Origin: Bacillus smithii
GTDB taxonomy: Bacteria > Bacillota > Bacilli > Bacillales > DSM-4216
Reading direction: 5' to 3'
DNA: 64,000 nt
NCBI RefSeq assembly: GCF_001050115.1
Contig: NZ_CP012024.1
Span: 1,840,001-1,904,000, forward strand
The notes under the pieces were generated by a model, which searched no databases, had not been told where the DNA came from, and was given only the letters and a program-made list of their open reading frames with translations. Of this stretch, positions 59,640 through 64,000 are shown piece after piece. The translations under genes were made by a program, and so were the position numbers. The stretch's first letter is position 1; each line of letters begins with the position of its first letter.

Positions 59640-60377
59640 ATGAATTCTTTAAAGAGGAAAGGAAATTATGGCATTGATGCACCCTTTATCCCACTTTCTT
59701 ATGCTTTGATTGGTCTTGTTTTGTTGATTTCCAGTATTGTATTGATTTACCGATCCCATATTTGGGCTTTCTGGCTTTTGGTTTATAGTCTCTTTTTGCT
59801 GACCTGCGCTTTCTTCTTTTTGCACACATCGATGAAAGGAAAATTCGAAATATGGGAAAATATTTTCTCCAATCTCAATATTCCGGAAAACTCCAAAATA
59901 CTCGATATGGGATGTGGACATGGAACGGTATTAATTATGGCGGCCAAACAGCTTGGGAAAGAAGGACAAGCGGTAGGTATTGACCTATGGCGCAAAGTGG
60001 ATCAATCAGGCAATGACAGAAAGGCGACAGAAAAAAATGCCGAAATTGAAAACGTTGCTGACAAAATTGTCCTTCATACAGCCGACATGATGGCCCTTCC
60101 CTTTCAAGACAACATATACGATTATGTGTTTAGCAGCCTGGCGATTCATAATATTAAGAATAAGCAAGGCAGAGAGAAAGCCGTACGGGAGGCTTTTCGA
60201 GTTTTGAAACCAGGAGGAACATTGGTAATAGTGGATATTGTTAGAACGAAGGAATATCTAAATGTATTAAAGGACCTTTCTGCCGCCAATGTCAGTCATA
60301 CGCTTGCCGGTTGGAAAGGCTGGTGGACAGGTCCTTGGATGTCAACGAATATTATAGTGGCTAAAAAATCAAAATGA
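59640..60377 (+). CDS. Membrane-anchored class I methyltransferase
   Basis: 245 residues. Residues 20-65 hold two membrane segments (LIGLVLLISSIVLIY and FWLLVYSLFLLTCAFFFL). A SAM-dependent methyltransferase domain follows with motif I ILDMGCGHGTVL at about residues 87-98. YVFSSLAIHNI comes next and then the Methyltransf_11-type RVLKPGGTLVIVD. The substrate is unknown; the anchor suggests a lipid, quinone or membrane compound. AAGGAGAGC lies before the ATG. Confidence 0.8.
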   Translation: MNSLKRKGNYGIDAPFIPLSYALIGLVLLISSIVLIYRSHIWAFWLLVYSLFLLTCAFFFLHTSMKGKFEIWENIFSNLNIPENSKILDMGCGHGTVLIMAAKQLGKEGQAVGIDLWRKVDQSGNDRKATEKNAEIENVADKIVLHTADMMALPFQDNIYDYVFSSLAIHNIKNKQGREKAVREAFRVLKPGGTLVIVDIVRTKEYLNVLKDLSAANVSHTLAGWKGWWTGPWMSTNIIVAKKSK

Positions 60378-60695
60378 TTTTAAAAACGATTGAAAGTGGG
60401 CAGCGACCAAAACCAATGTCGGGCAATGACTAACAACTCCATCCTTCATTATGCTTTGAAATAAAGATCATTCTAGCGCATATCCGGTCAACCAAAAATA
60501 TCTGGTTGACCTCATCATATGAATCAGTGCGATTGTCAAATTTTCGACGGTTATTGCACAGCGTTTTGATGCTCTTTAAATCCTAAAATGAAACCACTAT
60601 TTCACATCGTTCGATTATTCGAACGGTGTTTTTGTATATTCGTTTTCTGATTTCATTCGAGAACAACTAGCTGTTCTTATTTTAGAAATAAAAAA
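60378..60695 (+). terminator. Convergent gap with terminator
   Basis: A hairpin at 60605-60628 (stem of 10 with a TTAT loop) followed by TTTTTG ends rightward transcripts of the methyltransferase, 228 nt after its stop. Another hairpin, GGTCAACCA/TGGTTGACC (about 60491-60516), lacks a T-run. Nothing else is seen. Confidence 0.6.
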
Positions 60696-61484
60696 TTATC
60701 TTGGCATCTTAAAAAAATTCTCTCTTTCTGCAGATATCCAAGGTTGTAAATTTTCTTTGCTCTCCTGAACCAATCGATTGACCAGTACATCATGCCAGAT
60801 GTAATTCTCCAATAACGATACATGCACATCATCATCCGTATAGAAGGCATTGCCGTTTTGTTCTACCGGATGGCCATAAATCATTTCTTTTCCGTCGACA
60901 GAAATGATAAACCATTTCTTATTTCCAATCTGTTCTACATAATCTGTCTTCCGATGTACCACCAAGTCTTTTAAAGGATTTTCAACTTGAAAGACAATGC
61001 CCTTAAGACTGCAAGTTTGCTGTTTCTCCCGCAAGTCGTCTACTAGTTGTTCATACATAAAATCCCAAATGGACAATATAATTCGGTGCTTGGCCCGCCG
61101 AATCAGAATACGACAAAATGACAGGATGTTTTCTTCTCCTTTTATCGTTATCACACGTTTATCAGCTTTGATCTCTTGTTTCTCAAACCGTTTTAATTCA
61201 TTTTTTATCGATGAAAAGGTGACATCCCACTGCTTTTTAATCGATTCTAAAAACACATCAACCGGTAATGGGGAAAATTGTGCAGCTCCGTTTACATCCT
61301 CTTTCACCACTATCCCTTTTTTCTCTAATCCTTCTAATACTTCATAAATGCGCGATCGAGGTATACCTGAATGTTTGCTAATCTGGTAAGCGCTGGACAT
61401 CCCTAAATGAACCAAAGATACATAGGCTTTCGCCTGGTATTGATTAAAACCAAGCAGCTGGAGTTCTTGTGAAATTTTATCCAT
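60696..61484 (-). CDS. TrmB-type transcriptional regulator
   Basis: 262 residues. The N-terminal winged helix (residues 8-75) reads LGFNQYQAKAYVSLVHLG and SGIPRSRIYEVLEGLEKKG, typical of TrmB. The C-terminal half is the PLD-like TrmB ligand domain (RILIRRAKHRIILSIWDFM). Such proteins sense sugars or other small molecules. It is divergent from the TSUP permease gene and might control it; a near-palindrome at about 61680-61700 is a possible target. Confidence 0.85.
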   Translation of the reverse strand: MDKISQELQLLGFNQYQAKAYVSLVHLGMSSAYQISKHSGIPRSRIYEVLEGLEKKGIVVKEDVNGAAQFSPLPVDVFLESIKKQWDVTFSSIKNELKRFEKQEIKADKRVITIKGEENILSFCRILIRRAKHRIILSIWDFMYEQLVDDLREKQQTCSLKGIVFQVENPLKDLVVHRKTDYVEQIGNKKWFIISVDGKEMIYGHPVEQNGNAFYTDDDVHVSLLENYIWHDVLVNRLVQESKENLQPWISAERENFFKMPR

Positions 61485-61698
61485 ATTGAAACCATCCTCT
61501 TCAAACCATTCAAAATTTACTTTTATAGTATCGTTAACGGACGATTTAGTAAATGATTCCCCTGTATGACGGCCAATCCTTTATAAAAGTTCTTTTCTAA
61601 TTATTAGTGTAATTATTTCCTGATATTTGTCTGTATTTTTTATTCACAAAAGTACATTCATTTGTTATGATCATTTTAGTTACCACTATAGTAATTAC

Positions 61699-61912
61699 TA
61701 ATGTTCATGGATATTATACGGATCCGGTTAAGGGATTTGGAACAGTCTCCATAATGATATGTGGCTAACCTCAATTGGAGAAATATCTGTTTTTTTCGTT
61801 ACGAACGATTTTCTTAGATAAAGAACGCCGATAACATCTATTGAAAATAAATCAGCTATTGATCTTTCAATAGATAGATCAATAGCTTTTCATTATTCTA
61901 GGAGGAATGCAT
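61699..61912 (+). promoter_or_regulatory. Structured leader with antiterminator/terminator switch before the TSUP gene
   Basis: After a -10-like TATAGT (61687-61692) comes a compact fold: GATATT/AATATC (61710-61715, 61782-61787), GGTTA/TAACC (61726-61730, 61766-61770) and TGGA/TCCA (61738-61741, 61748-61751). Then a perfect 11-bp helix 61836-61846 with 61865-61875 crosses another perfect 11-bp helix 61854-61864 with 61877-61887. The second ends in TTTT just before the ribosome-binding site. The two helices exclude each other, as in a transcription attenuator. I do not recognise a known riboswitch class. Confidence 0.6.
61877..61890 (+). terminator. Leader terminator before the TSUP gene (3' arm and T-run)
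   Basis: 3' arm GATCAATAGCT pairs with 61854-61864 (AGCTATTGATC) and is followed by TTTT at 61887-61890, about 10 nt before GGAGG. Termination here would keep the permease off. Confidence 0.6.
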
Positions 61913-62683
61913 ATGGACGATATCAACTTTTACATATTGGGCTTCTTAGTACTCGCCGGTTTTATAGCTTCTTTCGTAGATTCAGTAGTTGGCGGAGGGG
62001 GATTAATTTCAATTCCGGCTTTAATGTTTACAGGATTGCCCCCTTCCGCAGCCATTGCGACCAATAAATTAGCCAGTACAATGGGGGCTTTAACGAGCAC
62101 AATCTCGTTTATTAAATCAGGAAAAGTAAATTTTTCGCTTGTATCTAAGCTTTTCCCTTTAACTCTTATAGGTTCTTTTTTAGGTGCATTTGTTGTAAAA
62201 CATATATCATCAGAAATATTAAAACCGTTGGTTCTAGTGATGCTTATTGCCGTTGCCATCTACACGATCTTAAAAAAAGATTGGGGCAAAGACTCTCGAT
62301 ATCAAGGGATGAATTTGAAAAAAAGCATCCTTTTTGCATTAGTCGTTCTCTTGATTGGATTTTATGATGGATTTGTAGGTGCCGGTACAGGTTCTTTTTT
62401 GCTATTTTCTTTTCTAATCATCGGATTTGATTTTATCCAATCTGCCGGCAACGCCAAAGTCCTTAACTTTGGCAGCAACATTGCTGCGCTCATCATGTTT
62501 CTGTACTTGGATGCTGTCCGTTTTGCATATGGCATTCCCATGGGGATTGCTATGATCTTCGGAGCTTTAGTAGGTTCAAACTTTGCCATTAAAAAAGGGG
62601 CATCGTATGTAAGAATTTTATTTATCATTGTTACTGTTTTTCTTATTGGAAAAAATATTCTAGATTATTTGCACCTTTTTTAA
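61913..62683 (+). CDS. TSUP (TauE/SafE) family permease
   Basis: 256 residues, about eight membrane segments in two similar halves. The N-half signature is DSVVGGGGLISIPALM and the C-half one is YDGFVGAGTGSFLLFSFL, each with the family's glycine-rich turn. Members export or import sulfite, sulfonates, taurine or other small organic anions; the substrate here is unknown. The start is the ATG at 61913, seven bases after GGAGG. The upstream attenuator-like leader suggests control by a small molecule. The neighbouring L-2-hydroxyglutarate oxidase hints at an organic acid. Confidence 0.87.
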   Translation: MDDINFYILGFLVLAGFIASFVDSVVGGGGLISIPALMFTGLPPSAAIATNKLASTMGALTSTISFIKSGKVNFSLVSKLFPLTLIGSFLGAFVVKHISSEILKPLVLVMLIAVAIYTILKKDWGKDSRYQGMNLKKSILFALVVLLIGFYDGFVGAGTGSFLLFSFLIIGFDFIQSAGNAKVLNFGSNIAALIMFLYLDAVRFAYGIPMGIAMIFGALVGSNFAIKKGASYVRILFIIVTVFLIGKNILDYLHLF

Positions 62684-62690
62684 TAAATAA

Positions 62691-62733
62691 GGCTGACTCA
62701 AAAAATCATCTTCTCAGGCTTTTTGAGTCAGCC
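62691..62733 (+). terminator. Terminator after the TSUP gene
   Basis: 14-bp arms GGCTGACTCAAAAA (62691-62704) and TTTTTGAGTCAGCC (62720-62733). The T-run lies inside the stem. It is symmetrical and could also stop leftward transcripts. Confidence 0.6.
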
Positions 62734-62877
62734 TCAACATATGGACAAAAAAGCGACGTTCGTTACATCCGCAACTCCTTAGACAATGTCAATATATTAA
62801 ATTTTTTCTTCTTTCTACGAACAATTATTACATAGATGAATTTGTTCTGATCATCCTTTCAGATTGATTCCTCTTTT

Positions 62878-64000
62878 TTATAGACCAATGTCTTTTTGAT
62901 GTTGAAACCGTTCAACAATCTGTTGGGCGATGGCTTCGCCTATTGGAATGGAGGCCGTGGCTGCAGGAGATGGCGCATTGCATACATGCAATGACCTTTT
63001 CCCTGAGAAAATAGCAAAATCGTCTACCATGCTTCCATCCTGCATAATAGCCTGCGCTCGCACCCCCGCCTGAGCAGGAACGATATCTTTCTCCGCCAAC
63101 TCCGGTATGAGTCGCTGCAAGCTCCGCAAAAACGCTTGTTTGCTAAAGGAACGAACCATTTCTTTCATGCCTTCTCTCATATTCGGCATCGCCATCTTCC
63201 AAAAACCCGGATATGCTAAAATCTCCAAAAGATCTTTAAGGTTTATATCTTTTTTCGTATATCCTTCACGTTTAAAGGCCAAAACCGCATTTGGCCCTGC
63301 ATGAACCTCTCCGTTCATCATCCGGGTAAAGTGAACCCCAAGAAACGGGAAATCGGGATTTGGTACCGGGTAAATCAAATGATTGACAAGATACCGTTTT
63401 TCCGGCACTAGCTCATAATACTCGCCTCGAAACGGCACAATTTTCATCCCCGTTTTCATGCCAGCCATTTTAGCCATACGATCGCTGTGCAAACCGGCAC
63501 AATTAATGAGAAAACGTGTTTGTATGGTCCCCCGGTTTGTTTCAATCGTCACATGATCCATATTTTCTACGATGTTTTCCACTCTCACACCAAGACGAAT
63601 ATCCCCTCCTCTTTCCTGAATGAGGCGTGCAAATGCAGCAGATACACCTCGATAATCTACAATTCCACAGCTCGGTACCCGAATAGCTCCTGTACCATTT
63701 ACATGCGGCTCGATCTCTTTCAATTCTTCAGGACCGATTTTCTTTACATCCAATCCATTCTGCAAACCACGTTCATAAAGCTCCCTCATAATTGGAAGTT
63801 CTTTCTCTTCTGCGGCCACGATCACCTTGCCGCATATTTCGTATGGAATACCGTGTTCTTCACAAAAATGAACCATCGCTTTGTTGCCTTTACGGGCGAA
63901 TTGTGCCTTGAGGCTGCCCGGTTTGTAATAAATGCCCGAATGGATAACGCCGCTATTATGACCTGTTTGATGATGAGCCAATTCGTTTTCTTTTTCTATT
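62878..64000 (-). CDS. lhgO: L-2-hydroxyglutarate oxidase, 5' end cut by window
   Basis: FAD-dependent oxidoreductase of the DAO family that oxidises L-2-hydroxyglutarate to 2-oxoglutarate. The frame is open to the window edge (IEKENELAHHQTG), so the N-terminal Rossmann motif lies outside. HHQTGHNSGVIHSGIYYKPGS is the family signature; FPFLGVHFTR, GPNAVLAFKREGY and PSPAATASIPIGEAIA follow. Only about 30 N-terminal residues are missing. Confidence 0.9.
   Translation of the reverse strand, partial: IEKENELAHHQTGHNSGVIHSGIYYKPGSLKAQFARKGNKAMVHFCEEHGIPYEICGKVIVAAEEKELPIMRELYERGLQNGLDVKKIGPEELKEIEPHVNGTGAIRVPSCGIVDYRGVSAAFARLIQERGGDIRLGVRVENIVENMDHVTIETNRGTIQTRFLINCAGLHSDRMAKMAGMKTGMKIVPFRGEYYELVPEKRYLVNHLIYPVPNPDFPFLGVHFTRMMNGEVHAGPNAVLAFKREGYTKKDINLKDLLEILAYPGFWKMAMPNMREGMKEMVRSFSKQAFLRSLQRLIPELAEKDIVPAQAGVRAQAIMQDGSMVDDFAIFSGKRSLHVCNAPSPAATASIPIGEAIAQQIVERFQHQKDIGL

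Noticed and set aside
61709-61787. TSUP leader as a purine riboswitch
   Set aside because: AATGATATG resembles part of the purine aptamer, but the order of helices and the conserved core nucleotides do not fit.

Overview
The window looks like chromosomal DNA of an endospore-forming, low-GC Firmicute of the family Bacillaceae. The reasons are Shine-Dalgarno sequences of the AAAGGAGGTGAT type, sigma-A promoters, tryptophan T-boxes, perfect TnrA/GlnR-type operators, a PucR regulon, a B. subtilis-like xyl operon and spore-coat genes of the CotS/CotSA group. I cannot name the species; a moderately thermophilic Bacillus/Geobacillus relative is a guess.

Layout. 1-4.4 kb: end of a trp operon (trpE, a fused trpG-trpD, trpC cut by the window edge) read leftwards behind two complete tandem Trp T-box leaders. 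4.6-4.75 kb: a strong rightward promoter, a hairpin and a terminator with no ORF, a candidate small RNA. 4.9-7.8 kb: mntH with MntR-like boxes, and an MFS exporter. 8.1-11.5 kb: hom-thrC-thrB. 11.8-14.1 kb: a thiolase behind a decayed acyl-CoA dehydrogenase. 14.5-16.6 kb: a YyaL-type protein. 16.6-21 kb: an accessory zone with a wrecked large serine recombinase, a CRISPR array of 12 repeats and 11 spacers split by an intact IS66 element inside one repeat (8-bp target duplication), and a leader; no cas genes lie in the window. 21-24.3 kb: three proteins with protoglobin domains (HemAT, a short stand-alone globin, and a divergent globin-coupled chemoreceptor). 24.4-31 kb: spore-coat saccharide operon (cotS-like, cotSA-like, gtaB-, ugd- and UDP-glucuronate-4-epimerase-like). 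31.7-33.3 kb: GNAT and DUF3231 genes. 34-41 kb: xylAB-transporter and divergent xylR-aldose epimerase with two XylR operators and a cre site.

41.3-58.3 kb is a purine-degradation regulon: allantoinase, allantoin permease, an M20 hydrolase, allantoate amidohydrolase, PucR, urate/xanthine permease, bifunctional OHCU decarboxylase/uricase, HIU hydrolase, three-subunit xanthine dehydrogenase and a deaminase-type amidohydrolase. Together they can take guanine or xanthine through urate and allantoin to allantoate and beyond, releasing ammonia. Four perfect TnrA-type boxes and two near-perfect PucR boxes sit in its control regions, which ties it to nitrogen limitation and pathway induction. No homologue of PucG, PucA or PucB is visible.

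58.3-64 kb: AlkD-type DNA glycosylase, a membrane-anchored methyltransferase, a TrmB-type regulator, a TSUP permease behind a leader with a mutually exclusive antiterminator/terminator pair, and an L-2-hydroxyglutarate oxidase cut by the right edge.

The best candidates for something undescribed are the TSUP leader (a possible riboswitch), the small RNA near 4.6 kb, and the globin cluster. All functional names come from reading sequence motifs by eye; no database search was run.
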